Shown: positions 48,675 to 57,992 of the stretch, one piece after another
How positions within the stretch are numbered: the stretch's first letter is position 1
How the letters are laid out: each line of letters opens with the position of its first letter
Notes under the pieces: model-generated
Databases searched by the model: none
What the model was told of the DNA's origin: nothing
What the model saw: only the letters and a program-made list of their open reading frames with translations
Position numbers and translations under genes: made by a program
Source: an uncultured Bacteroidales bacterium
Lineage (GTDB): Bacteria > Bacteroidota > Bacteroidia > Bacteroidales > UBA932
Reading direction: 5' to 3'
Assembly: GCA_905235675.1 (NCBI GenBank)
Contig: CAJONC010000013.1
Coordinates: 1-64,000 of the forward strand
DNA length: 64,000 nucleotides

Positions 48675-50114
48675 ATGGAAAGATTAAACCGTACAAGCGC
48701 CCCCCAGGCCAAGCAATATACCGAAAAGGTGATTCAGTTCGGAGAAGGCAACTTCCTCCGCGCATTCATAGAATGGATAATCTGGAAGACTAACCAGAAA
48801 ACCGATTTCAACGCATCCGTAGTGGTTGTCCAGCCCATTGACAAGGGCATGGTGGACATGCTCAACGAGCAGGACGGCCTCTATCATCTCAATCTGCAGG
48901 GGCTGCAGGACGGCAGGCCCGTCGACAGCATCGACCTGATTGACGTGATTTCCCGCGGCATCAATCCCTACCGCGACTTCCAGGACTACCTCAGGCTCGC
49001 GGAACAGCCCGAGATGCGTTTCATCATCTCCAACACCACCGAGGCGGGCATCGCATTCGACCCCTCCTGCAAGTTCACCGACGCACCCGCGAGCTCCTAT
49101 CCGGGCAAGCTCGTCCAGCTGCTTTACCATCGCTATGAATACTTCAAGGGAGACGTCACCAAGGGATTCATCATCTTCCCCTGTGAACTTATCTTCCTGA
49201 ACGGCAAGCACTTGAAGGAGTGCATCTACCAGTACATCGACCTCTGGAACCTCGGGGAAGGCTTCCGCAGCTGGTTCGAGACCGCCTGCGGAGTCTACTG
49301 CACCCTGGTGGACCGCATCGTGCCCGGATATCCCCGCGACAATGCCGCGGAACTCTGCGAGCGCGTGGGATACGAAGACCATCTGCTCGACAAGGCGGAA
49401 ATCTTCCACCTCTGGGTGATCGAGGCCCCGAAGGAGGTTGCCGAGGAGTTCCCTGCCGACAAGGCTGGCCTGAACGTGCTCTTCGTGCCCAGCGAGGCGC
49501 CCTACCACGAAAGGAAGGTCACCCTGCTGAACGGCCCCCATACCGTGCTGTCGCCCGTGGGATACCTCAGCGGGCTGAATACCGTGCGCGAATGCTGCGA
49601 GGATGAACTTATCGGCGCCTTCGTGAAGAAGGTGATGTACGACGAGCTCCTTCCCACCCTGAACCTCCCCGAAGAAGAGCTGCTGAAGTTCGCGGGCGAC
49701 GTTCTCGAGCGCTTCCGCAACCCCTTCGTGAAGCACTTTGTCACCAGCATCATGCTGAACTCCTTCCCCAAGTTCAAAACGCGCGACCTTCCCGGCCTCA
49801 AGACCTACCTCGAGCGCAAGGGAGAGCTGCCCAAGGGCATAGTGCTCGGCCTGGCGGCCATCTGCACCTACTACAAGGGCGGAAAGAGGGGAGAGGATGA
49901 GATAGTGGTGAACGACGACGAAGCCATCAAGAAGCTCCTGCTCGACCTCTGGGCGACGGGCGATGTGGCCGCCGTCGCGAAGGGCGTGCTCGCTGCGGAA
50001 TTCATCTGGGACGAAGACCTGAACGCCATCCCCGGACTTACCGCAATGCTCACCGACGACCTTGCCCTCGTGCAGAAGGAAGGCATGCGTGCCGCAGTGA
50101 AATCCATACTGTAG
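48675..50114 (+). CDS. uxaB: Tagaturonate reductase (altronate oxidoreductase)
   Basis: VIQFGEGNFLRAFIEWIIWKTN; mannitol-dehydrogenase-like C-terminus; sits between uxaC and uxaA. Confidence 0.93.
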   Translation: MERLNRTSAPQAKQYTEKVIQFGEGNFLRAFIEWIIWKTNQKTDFNASVVVVQPIDKGMVDMLNEQDGLYHLNLQGLQDGRPVDSIDLIDVISRGINPYRDFQDYLRLAEQPEMRFIISNTTEAGIAFDPSCKFTDAPASSYPGKLVQLLYHRYEYFKGDVTKGFIIFPCELIFLNGKHLKECIYQYIDLWNLGEGFRSWFETACGVYCTLVDRIVPGYPRDNAAELCERVGYEDHLLDKAEIFHLWVIEAPKEVAEEFPADKAGLNVLFVPSEAPYHERKVTLLNGPHTVLSPVGYLSGLNTVRECCEDELIGAFVKKVMYDELLPTLNLPEEELLKFAGDVLERFRNPFVKHFVTSIMLNSFPKFKTRDLPGLKTYLERKGELPKGIVLGLAAICTYYKGGKRGEDEIVVNDDEAIKKLLLDLWATGDVAAVAKGVLAAEFIWDEDLNAIPGLTAMLTDDLALVQKEGMRAAVKSIL

Positions 50115-50115
50115 C

Positions 50116-51651
50116 ATGGCGGATTTTATAAAGATAAACCCGGCCGACAATGTTGCCGTAGCGCTCCATCCCCTCCCTAAGGGGATGGCTGCTCTGGGCG
50201 TGACACTCCTGTGCGACGTGCCGCAGGGGCACAAGTTTACCCTGAAGGCTCTTGCCGAAGGCGATGACGTGATAAAGTACGGATATCCGATAGGGCATGT
50301 TACGAAAGACGTCCCCGCCGGCACCTGGATAGACCACTCCTGCATCAAGACCAAGCTCTCCGGCCTCCTGGAGTACACCTACAACCCTGTCCCTGAAGTT
50401 GAAAAGGAGCCGGAAATACCGACCGGCGAGCATTTTTCCTGCGAGCAGGCGGCATTATCCGGCGCAGCCCCCGCAACATTCCGAGGTTTCCGCCGTGCCG
50501 ACGGCCAGGTAGGCATTCGCAACCAGATATGGGTAATCCCCACCGTAGGCTGCGTCAACGGCATCTGCGAACAGATAGTCGGCAGATTCAAGGAAGAACT
50601 TGCAGAACAGCAGGCCGGCAACGTCGACGCCATCGTCTGCTTCCCCCACAACTACGGCTGCTCCCAGCTCGGCGGCGACCACGAAAACACCAGGCAGATA
50701 CTTGCCGACATGGTGCACCATCCCAACGCCGGAGGTGTGCTGGTAGTCAGCCTCGGCTGCGAAAACAACCAGCTGGACGCCTTCCGCGAACTGGTGGGCC
50801 CCGTCGACGGTGACCGTGTAAAAATGTTTGTATGCCAGAAAGTTGAGGACGAAGTCGGATACGGCGTGCAGTGCCTTCGCGAAATCTATGCTGCCTGCAG
50901 GGACGACGTGCGCGAAGAAGTTCCCGTGAGCGAACTTCGCGTCGGCCTCAAATGCGGAGGATCCGACGGCCTTTCCGGCATCACCGCCAACCCTCTTCTG
51001 GGCGTATTCTCCGACTGGCTCGTGGCACAGGGAGGCACTACCGTGCTGACCGAGGTTCCCGAAATGTTCGGTGCTGAAACAATACTGATGAACCGCTGCC
51101 AGGATGAGGAAACCTTCGCCCGGACAGTGGATCTGATAAATGACTTCAAGGATTATTTCATGAAGCAGGGCATGCCCGTGTACGAGAATCCTTCCCCCGG
51201 CAACAAGGCCGGAGGCATCTCCACCCTCGAAGAAAAGTCCCTGGGATGCACCCAGAAATGCGGATCTTCCATAGTGCGCGGCGTCCTGAAATACGGAGAG
51301 AGGCTGGACAGGAAGGGCTTGAACCTCCTAAGCGCCCCCGGGAACGACCTTGTGGCTTCCACCGCCCTTGCGGCCTCGGGATGCCAGATCGTTCTCTTTA
51401 CCACCGGCCGCGGCACCCCCTTCGGCAGTTTCGTGCCCACAATGAAAATATCCACGAATTCGCAGATTGCGGCCCTCAAGCCAGGCTGGATAGATTTCAA
51501 CGCCGGAGTTCTCGTGGAAGATGCCACGATGGACGAACTTGCGCTGCGCTTCCGCGACTATGTGCTCGCCGTCGCAAGCGGGGAACCCGTCAACAACGAA
51601 AAGCACTCGATACGCGAAATCGCCATTTTCAAGACAGGAGTCACACTTTAA
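50116..51651 (+). CDS. uxaA: Altronate dehydratase
   Basis: SAF-like N-terminus; GFRRADGQVGIRNQIWVIPTVGCVN; KCGGSDGLSGITANP. Confidence 0.95.
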   Translation: MADFIKINPADNVAVALHPLPKGMAALGVTLLCDVPQGHKFTLKALAEGDDVIKYGYPIGHVTKDVPAGTWIDHSCIKTKLSGLLEYTYNPVPEVEKEPEIPTGEHFSCEQAALSGAAPATFRGFRRADGQVGIRNQIWVIPTVGCVNGICEQIVGRFKEELAEQQAGNVDAIVCFPHNYGCSQLGGDHENTRQILADMVHHPNAGGVLVVSLGCENNQLDAFRELVGPVDGDRVKMFVCQKVEDEVGYGVQCLREIYAACRDDVREEVPVSELRVGLKCGGSDGLSGITANPLLGVFSDWLVAQGGTTVLTEVPEMFGAETILMNRCQDEETFARTVDLINDFKDYFMKQGMPVYENPSPGNKAGGISTLEEKSLGCTQKCGSSIVRGVLKYGERLDRKGLNLLSAPGNDLVASTALAASGCQIVLFTTGRGTPFGSFVPTMKISTNSQIAALKPGWIDFNAGVLVEDATMDELALRFRDYVLAVASGEPVNNEKHSIREIAIFKTGVTL

Positions 51652-51663
51652 AACCAACGGCTG

Positions 51664-52716
51664 ATGGACATCGGACAAAACGTTACAATCAAGGATATAG
51701 CCCGCCTGACCGGACTTTCCAAAGGAACGGTCGACCGTGTGCTGCACAACCGCGAAGGCGTCTCCAAAAAGAGTTACGCCAAGGTGATGCAGGTGATAAA
51801 AGACCTCGGTTACGAGCCCAACATCTATGCATCTCTGCTTGCACAGAACAAAAAGCGCCAGATTGCCGTTCTTCTGCCGAATTACAGGAAAGGGGAGTAC
51901 TGGGAACTGTGCGAGCAGGGCATCGCGAAGGGCGCTGAAATCGGAAAGCCTTTCGGAATCGAAATCCGCAGGGTAGGTTACAACCAGTACAATCTGGGAT
52001 CTTTCCGCAAGGCCTGCGAAGAAGTTCTTGAGATGGACCCTGCAGGGGTTATCCTCGCTCCGATGTTCAAGAAGGAAACCTTCGTTTTCGTGGAAAAACT
52101 GCATTCCATGGAGATTCCCTATGTGTATGTGGATACCAAACTGGAGAGCAACAACTATCTGGCTTATTACGGTATTCCGCTGTACCAGAGCGGATATCTC
52201 TGCGCGGCCATACTAACGGACAGGCAATGCCCCAAGGAGGTGGCCGCGGTGCGTATACAGCGCGACAAGCAGGGCCAGTCCGACCCTACAATCAACCGCA
52301 GGGAAGGATTTGAGGATTATATCTCCGAACGCTGGCCGCAGTGCCGGATCAGCAGTGTCTTCATAGATCCTAAGAAGCCGGAAGAGATAGACGGCATACT
52401 CGAGGAATTCTTCGCCGCGCATCCCGACGTATCGCACATCGCAATGTTCAATTCCAGGATTTACCTAATCACTCCATTCCTGGAAAGACATCCCGAAAGG
52501 CAGTTCAGGGTGGTCGGTTTCGACAACCTCTCCGCCAATCTCGCCGGTCTGAACAAGGGCGTAGTGACTGCACTTATCGCCCAGCGGCCCGGGCTTCAGG
52601 TACAGCACGCCATCGAAGCACTGACCGATCTGCTCGTCTTCGGCAAGGTCCCCGCCCGTAACGACAACTTCATGTCCATGGACATCCTTACCCGCTATAA
52701 TGCTGAATATTATTGA
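51664..52716 (+). CDS. LacI-family transcriptional regulator
   Basis: N-terminal HTH VTIKDIARLTGLSKGTVDRVLHNREGVSKKSYAKVMQVIKDLGYEPN. Confidence 0.93.
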   Translation: MDIGQNVTIKDIARLTGLSKGTVDRVLHNREGVSKKSYAKVMQVIKDLGYEPNIYASLLAQNKKRQIAVLLPNYRKGEYWELCEQGIAKGAEIGKPFGIEIRRVGYNQYNLGSFRKACEEVLEMDPAGVILAPMFKKETFVFVEKLHSMEIPYVYVDTKLESNNYLAYYGIPLYQSGYLCAAILTDRQCPKEVAAVRIQRDKQGQSDPTINRREGFEDYISERWPQCRISSVFIDPKKPEEIDGILEEFFAAHPDVSHIAMFNSRIYLITPFLERHPERQFRVVGFDNLSANLAGLNKGVVTALIAQRPGLQVQHAIEALTDLLVFGKVPARNDNFMSMDILTRYNAEYY

Positions 52717-52733
52717 TATACAACAAAACAACT

Positions 52734-53768
52734 ATGCCAAGAATCGTTACTTTCGGTGAGATAATGCTCCGGCTTGCGACGCCGGGTTATCTCCGTTTCT
52801 CCCAGGCAGACACTTTGAACGCCACTTTCGGCGGAGGTGAAGCCAATGTCGCGGTATCCCTTGCAAATTACGGCTGCGATGCTGAATTCGTTACACGTTT
52901 CCCTGACAACGATATAGCCAAAGCCTGCATCGCCGACCTCCACAAGCACGGAGTCGGCACAGGGAACTGCGTCTTCGGAGGCGAGCGCCTCGGAATCTAT
53001 TTCCTTGAAACAGGCGCAGTTGCACGCCCCAGCAAAGTGGTTTACGACCGCGCCCATTCCGCCATCTCCGAGATTCAGCCCGGCATGATAGACTGGGACA
53101 AGGTCCTCGAAGGCGCCGACTGGTTCCATTGGACCGGCATCACCCCTGCAATCAGCCAGGGCGCTGCCGACGTGTGCCTGGAAGCCGTAAAGGCCGCCAA
53201 CCGTCTCGGCGTCACCGTGTCTTGCGACCTAAACTACCGCAAGAATCTCTGGAAATACGGCAAGAAGGCCTCCGAAGTGATGCCCGAACTCGTGTCCTGC
53301 TCCGACATCATCCTCGGCAATGAGGAAGACGCTGAAAAGGTCTTCGGAATCAAGCCCGAGGGCTTCGATGTAACCGCCACCGGCGGCCAGGTAGACCAGC
53401 AGCGCTTCCAGAGCGTAGGCGAGCAGCTTATGGCTAAATTCCCCCGCGCAAAGAAGGTCATCATCACGCTGCGCGGCAGCATCAATGCCAACCACAATAC
53501 CTGGGGAGGTGTGCTCTGGGATGGTAAAACCCTCTACGAGTCAAAACGTTACGATATTACCCACATAGTCGACCGCGTAGGCGGGGGCGACTCCTTCATG
53601 GGCGGCCTGATATATGGCCTCCTCAACTTCGACGACCAGAAAGCCCTCGACTTTGCAGTCGCCGCATCCTGCCTCAAGCACACCATCTACGGCGACTATA
53701 ATCTCGTCACCGTAGCGGAGGTGGAGAACCTTATGAAGGGCGACGGCTCAGGAAGGGTATCAAGATAA
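52734..53768 (+). CDS. kdgK: 2-dehydro-3-deoxygluconokinase (PfkB family)
   Basis: TFGEIMLRLATPGYLRFSQADTLNATFGGGEANVAVSLA; VDRVGGGDSFMGGLIYGL. Confidence 0.9.
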   Translation: MPRIVTFGEIMLRLATPGYLRFSQADTLNATFGGGEANVAVSLANYGCDAEFVTRFPDNDIAKACIADLHKHGVGTGNCVFGGERLGIYFLETGAVARPSKVVYDRAHSAISEIQPGMIDWDKVLEGADWFHWTGITPAISQGAADVCLEAVKAANRLGVTVSCDLNYRKNLWKYGKKASEVMPELVSCSDIILGNEEDAEKVFGIKPEGFDVTATGGQVDQQRFQSVGEQLMAKFPRAKKVIITLRGSINANHNTWGGVLWDGKTLYESKRYDITHIVDRVGGGDSFMGGLIYGLLNFDDQKALDFAVAASCLKHTIYGDYNLVTVAEVENLMKGDGSGRVSR

Positions 53769-54566
53769 CGCCTTGTCATTTGTTTTCATAAAGATGAGCG
53801 CCATCAGCGGTAATGCCAGTATTGCCATGGTGGCGCTTATCGGCAGATAGATTCCGAAGTTGGCGTACTGCACCACCAGGAAGGTGACAAGCAGCAGGCC
53901 CACCCCCATCGCAGCGCTTATCAGGTAGTGCTTGCGTATGTCCGTGCTACTGCAGATCAGCCTGCTGAGGTTGGGGATGCCGAGGGAAATGAAGCCTATG
54001 GGCCCGCAGATGCTTACGCAACTCGTTACCAGGCACATTATTGCAAGCAGCATCAGGGCCTTGTCCCTGTTCGGGATTTCGCATTCGCCGCAGAAATGGG
54101 CGCTCAGCCTGCGGGCCTGGGTGAGAGCCGCGGCCAGCCCCACCGCAAACAGGCAGAGGGAGAAAATGATATCTGACGTGGTGACGCCTTCAAGCCTGAA
54201 ATTCGCCGCCCCCCAGAGGTAGTATTTCTTCAGCAGATCCCCGTTGGGTGCATTGGTAACCACTATGGTTCCGAGCGAGCCTATGAAAGTGCCGAACAGT
54301 ATTCCGAAAGTTATCAGCTGCTGGGTGCTCACCTTCAGGGTGACGAAGAAGCATATCAGCGTGCATATCAGGGTGCAGATGAAACTTCCCACCGTGAGGC
54401 TGCACCACCCGCTCATGGTTGCTGCGGCGGCTCCGAGGCAGGCCGCGCTGCCGAGTCCGAGGCTGTAGACGTCCCCCAGCTGGTTGCGCCAGAGATACTG
54501 CATCTGTATACCTCCCACCGGCAGGGCAATCCCCGACAGAATTACATATAAAAGACTGAGTATCAT
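53760..54566 (-). CDS. btuC: FecCD/BtuC-type ABC transporter permease, apparently N-terminally short
   Basis: 268 aa starting directly at SGIALPVGGIQMQYLWRNQLGDVYSLGLGSAACLGAA (internal in typical FecCD permeases); GPIGFISLGIPNLSRLI C-terminal motif; third gene of the riboswitch operon. Confidence 0.72.
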   Translation of the reverse strand: MILSLLYVILSGIALPVGGIQMQYLWRNQLGDVYSLGLGSAACLGAAAATMSGWCSLTVGSFICTLICTLICFFVTLKVSTQQLITFGILFGTFIGSLGTIVVTNAPNGDLLKKYYLWGAANFRLEGVTTSDIIFSLCLFAVGLAAALTQARRLSAHFCGECEIPNRDKALMLLAIMCLVTSCVSICGPIGFISLGIPNLSRLICSSTDIRKHYLISAAMGVGLLLVTFLVVQYANFGIYLPISATMAILALPLMALIFMKTNDKALS

Positions 54567-54570
54567 ATTC

Positions 54571-56526
54571 TTACCAATTTAATTCCAGGTTTATCATTGC
54601 GTTTGTGCCCGGCATGGGATAGCCCTGTACTATCTCGTAGCGCCGGTTGAAGACATTGTTGCAGCTGAGTCCGACCGAGAGCCCCGCACGGGGCAGGGGT
54701 ATGCTGCGGCGAATCGAGAGGTCGCTGGAGCTCCAGGGTGCGATGCGGTAGTCGGCGGTGTTCGCGGAGCGCGACCATCTTTCCCCTGTGAGGCCGGTGT
54801 CCCACGCAAGGGCCCATCTCTCCCACGAGGCCGTGAATGAGATGCTTCCGCTGTGCAGGGGGATGTACGGCAGCTGGTTTCCCCAGGTGAGGCTCCCCTC
54901 CGTACTGTGGTCCAGCGCCCTTTGCAGGGAGTACCTGAGGCAGAGGCTGAGGGAAAGCCCTTCGCGGAGATATTCCTCCTCAAGTTTCAGGTCCGCCCCC
55001 GTGATGTCGGCCCTGCCTATGTTGAGCATGGTCCAGCGGAACTGCGAGGAAGTGGGGATGGCAACTATTTTGTTGGTGACGCGGTTATAGTATGGAGATA
55101 TCCTCGCGAGCGTGTGCCAGGCTCCGTGCTGCCTTTCGAGCCTTATGTCCGCCCCTGCCTGCGAAGCGCTTTCCGGCTGCAGGGACGAATTCCCCATCTG
55201 GCTGTAGTAGAGGTCGTTGAAGGAGGGGAGGCGGTAAGTCTTCTTTGCGTAGATATCAAGTTCCAGCCAGTCGGCTGGAGTCCAGTACAGGCTTGCGGAG
55301 GGCATCCATGCGTTTCTAAAACCGTCTTCGCCGCTCCATCCTCCGGCCTGTGGAGTTTTCAGCCTGTCCCATGCCCCGAGGCAGACCATGCTTGCGGAAG
55401 CGCGGACTTTATCGTAGATCATGCGACAGGCAAGAGCCGCCCAGATGCTGGTCCGGCGGGGAGTCACGAACTGCCCCACGTCCGAATCGAGGGCGTTCTC
55501 CAGCAGGTCGGTGCTGAAGTCCACCGACCAAGGCTGCGAAATTGTATAAGATTGTGCGAGTGACAGATACGCCGATTTCTGACGGTAGTGGAGGTCGCAT
55601 GGTATGGCCATGGGATTCTTCTCCGGATGCGTGGCGTAGTGCATGTAGCTGTCGGAAAATTTGAACTTCAGCGCGGTGGAATAGCGGGTGGTCCAGTCCC
55701 TGTTCCATCCTCCCCGGATGAAGGCGTCCATGTCCTCCTGGCGTTCGGCGCTGAAGGGAAAGCCGGCCGCCCTGCGTATCACCGGCCCCGGGTAGCCCCT
55801 CTCCGAAGCATAGCCGCAGGCGTGCAGGTCCCATTCTCCTCCGGCGATGTTCCCGTAGAGGCGCCCTTCCAGCCGCAGTGCGCCAATGTCGCCGTTCTCC
55901 CTCACGAGGGTGGTGTCGAAGCAGGGATAGCGATACCTTCCGTTGCTTGTCAGGAACTCCGCTTCCGTCCTGAGGGCCAGGTTCTTTCCATGCAGTTTGT
56001 CCCATTTCACGGAGGGATTGAAGGTGCCGGATGAACCCCCGCGAAGCCTGAATTTGAGCGCATCGTGCTCCGGACGGGAGGCCTCCAGATGCACCGCAGC
56101 CCCCGAAGCATATTCCCTCGCGCTTTGCAGCCGATTGGAACTCATGGCGTTGAAAAGGCTTACGGAAGATATTCCTTCGGTGGAGAATCTGCCCAGATCC
56201 ACCTGCATGTTCTGGGCATTGTCAATCTGGACTCCGTCCAGGAAAATGCCCACGTGCTCGCTTCCGAGGCTGCGCACGTTCACCGTCTTGAGTCCTCCCA
56301 CTCCGCCGTAATCCTTCAGCTGCACCCCCGTGAAATGCCTCAGCACGTCCGCAACCTGCATGGGGATGGCTACCTGCGAAGGGATGAACAGTTCCTCCGA
56401 GGCGCGCACCACCGGCCTTTCCCTTGCCGACAGCACGCTTGCCGCGACGAGGGTATCCGCTTCCTGTGCGTTTGCCAGGCAGGAAACGGATGCAAAAATT
56501 ATTGCTATGAAATGCCTTCCGGTCAC
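54571..56526 (-). CDS. btuB: TonB-dependent receptor (BtuB-like corrinoid transporter)
   Basis: Plug domain VADVLRHFTGVQLKDYGGVGGLKTVNVRSLGSEHVGIFLDGVQIDN; C-terminal barrel ending YEIVQGYPMPGTNAMINLELNW; downstream of a cobalamin riboswitch. Confidence 0.85.
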   Translation of the reverse strand: MTGRHFIAIIFASVSCLANAQEADTLVAASVLSARERPVVRASEELFIPSQVAIPMQVADVLRHFTGVQLKDYGGVGGLKTVNVRSLGSEHVGIFLDGVQIDNAQNMQVDLGRFSTEGISSVSLFNAMSSNRLQSAREYASGAAVHLEASRPEHDALKFRLRGGSSGTFNPSVKWDKLHGKNLALRTEAEFLTSNGRYRYPCFDTTLVRENGDIGALRLEGRLYGNIAGGEWDLHACGYASERGYPGPVIRRAAGFPFSAERQEDMDAFIRGGWNRDWTTRYSTALKFKFSDSYMHYATHPEKNPMAIPCDLHYRQKSAYLSLAQSYTISQPWSVDFSTDLLENALDSDVGQFVTPRRTSIWAALACRMIYDKVRASASMVCLGAWDRLKTPQAGGWSGEDGFRNAWMPSASLYWTPADWLELDIYAKKTYRLPSFNDLYYSQMGNSSLQPESASQAGADIRLERQHGAWHTLARISPYYNRVTNKIVAIPTSSQFRWTMLNIGRADITGADLKLEEEYLREGLSLSLCLRYSLQRALDHSTEGSLTWGNQLPYIPLHSGSISFTASWERWALAWDTGLTGERWSRSANTADYRIAPWSSSDLSIRRSIPLPRAGLSVGLSCNNVFNRRYEIVQGYPMPGTNAMINLELNW

Positions 56527-57767
56527 TGCCAGACGGCGAAATGTCCGGGGCAGACACCTGAGGTCACGCTCCAGATGCGGGCGTTTTCATTGAAATCCAG
56601 CTGATAGCAGGAAACGCTTCCGGGATTGAAATAGTCGCCGGCATCGCCAACGATTGCGTAATGCGTGTCCAGCGTTCCAGGGCCTTTCACTACAGCCATG
56701 CCATAGGGTGTGCCGTCGAGCTCCAGCGGATACAGCTCTATTTTACCTTTGCCGGTCGAGACATCTTCTGTATGCACGGACCAGACGTTATATTTGTGAG
56801 TGGCGCTCCAGTCGAATTCATTCTCCGTGCCAATGCAATAGACCGTGTCCTCCAACAGGAAGGCACAGCTTACGTGCAGGGCTTCTTCCTTGATAATCGT
56901 TCCTTCTCCCACCCTTTGGACGTGTGAGGGGTCGGAGGCGGGGAAGGCGTACAACGCAGTATGTACGTCCCAGAAATTGCCGAGGTTTGTCACGTATATT
57001 GTGCCCTTGCCGTCGGAGAAAACCTGCTTGAGGTTCACCTCCACCTCCTGCGTGCCGGCAAGCTTGAAACTTTCGGTATCTATGATGCTTACGGTGTTGT
57101 CGTAGGAATATGCCGGCGGAAGCTGGCTGGAGATGCCTCCGGAGTTGGCAACATAGAGTTTCCCGTTGAAGCAGGCTATGCCTTCCGGCTGGTAGCCGAC
57201 TTCCACCGATCCTTCCACCTTCTTGGTACTCAAGCTGATACGGTAAACCTGCCCCTTGGGATTCTTGTAGTCGGTAACGGAATAATAGCCGCTGTCGTAC
57301 GAGCCTGTGGCGTAAGCTCCGGCCCAGGATGTTACATAGGCATACCGGTCGTCGAAGGCGATGCAGCGGGGAGTGGGAACGGCGATGGCGGCGATTTCGG
57401 TCTCGTCCTTTGCTGAGAGCACTTCCACTATGCCGGAATTGTTCACCGCAATCCAGACTTCGTCGCCGTGAATGGCGATGTCGTTTCCGGTGTCGCCGAG
57501 GCCCGCGGATTCGGAAGGATTCATCTTCCTGAATGCGGAAGTGACATAGTTGCCGTCGGAAATACGCAGAAAGTCGAGGGTGGCGTTGTTGGAACCCATC
57601 CCGCCTTCATTAAGCACGAAAATTTTTTTGAGGCCCTTGTCAAAACCCGAAACATCCACGGCCTCTCCGCTTAGTTCAGCGTCTTTGTAAACGATGGTTT
57701 CGGGATCTTTACGGCATGCACACAGGCCCAGCACGCCGCACAGCAGTAAAACTGTTGTCTTTTTCAT
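56523..57767 (-). CDS. btuG: BtuG-like surface lipoprotein (YncE/DUF5074-type beta-propeller)
   Basis: MKKTTVLLLCGVLGLCACRKDPE lipobox; repeated propeller blades (GNDIAIHGDEVWIAVNNSGIVEVLSAKD, GIACFNGKLYVANSGG); first gene after the cobalamin riboswitch; start revised from ORF-track 57818. Confidence 0.8.
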   Translation of the reverse strand: MKKTTVLLLCGVLGLCACRKDPETIVYKDAELSGEAVDVSGFDKGLKKIFVLNEGGMGSNNATLDFLRISDGNYVTSAFRKMNPSESAGLGDTGNDIAIHGDEVWIAVNNSGIVEVLSAKDETEIAAIAVPTPRCIAFDDRYAYVTSWAGAYATGSYDSGYYSVTDYKNPKGQVYRISLSTKKVEGSVEVGYQPEGIACFNGKLYVANSGGISSQLPPAYSYDNTVSIIDTESFKLAGTQEVEVNLKQVFSDGKGTIYVTNLGNFWDVHTALYAFPASDPSHVQRVGEGTIIKEEALHVSCAFLLEDTVYCIGTENEFDWSATHKYNVWSVHTEDVSTGKGKIELYPLELDGTPYGMAVVKGPGTLDTHYAIVGDAGDYFNPGSVSCYQLDFNENARIWSVTSGVCPGHFAVWQ

Positions 57768-57785
57768 TGAAAATAGATTTACGTT

Positions 57786-57935
57786 TTTGCCGGAGCTTGT
57801 CCCCGAGCTCCTTAGCATAACTTGACTGCGGCAGGTTCCTGGCTTGTTTTCACAGTTGCGGGCACAGTTCCGGACTTACACCGGATTCCCTTTTGAGCTC
57901 GCCGGTTAATCCCCTTTAAGAGCACCGTAATCCGA
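57786..57935 (-). ncRNA. Cobalamin riboswitch
   Basis: Minus strand: GGTGCTCTTAAAGGGGATTAACCGGCGAGCTCAAAAGGGAATCCGGTGTAAGTCCGGAACTGTGCCCGCAACTGTGA...GCCAGGAACCTGCCG; GGGAA-N-CGGTG...TCCGG-N-CTGTGCCCGCAACTGT is the hallmark core. TATCTTTG -7-like box just upstream. Confidence 0.95.
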
Positions 57936-57978
57936 GGCAAAGATAAAGTTTTTTATTGGTTTTTAGGCGACAAAAAAC

Positions 57979-57986
57979 TATATTTG
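57979..57986 (+). promoter_or_regulatory. -7 box candidate for the methyltransferase operon
   Basis: TATATTTG matches TAnnTTTG, only 6 nt before the likely ATG at 57993. Confidence 0.5.
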
Positions 57987-57992
57987 CAATAT

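Noticed and set aside
48684-50378. 564-aa minus-strand ORF
   Set aside because: Shadow of uxaB and the start of uxaA.
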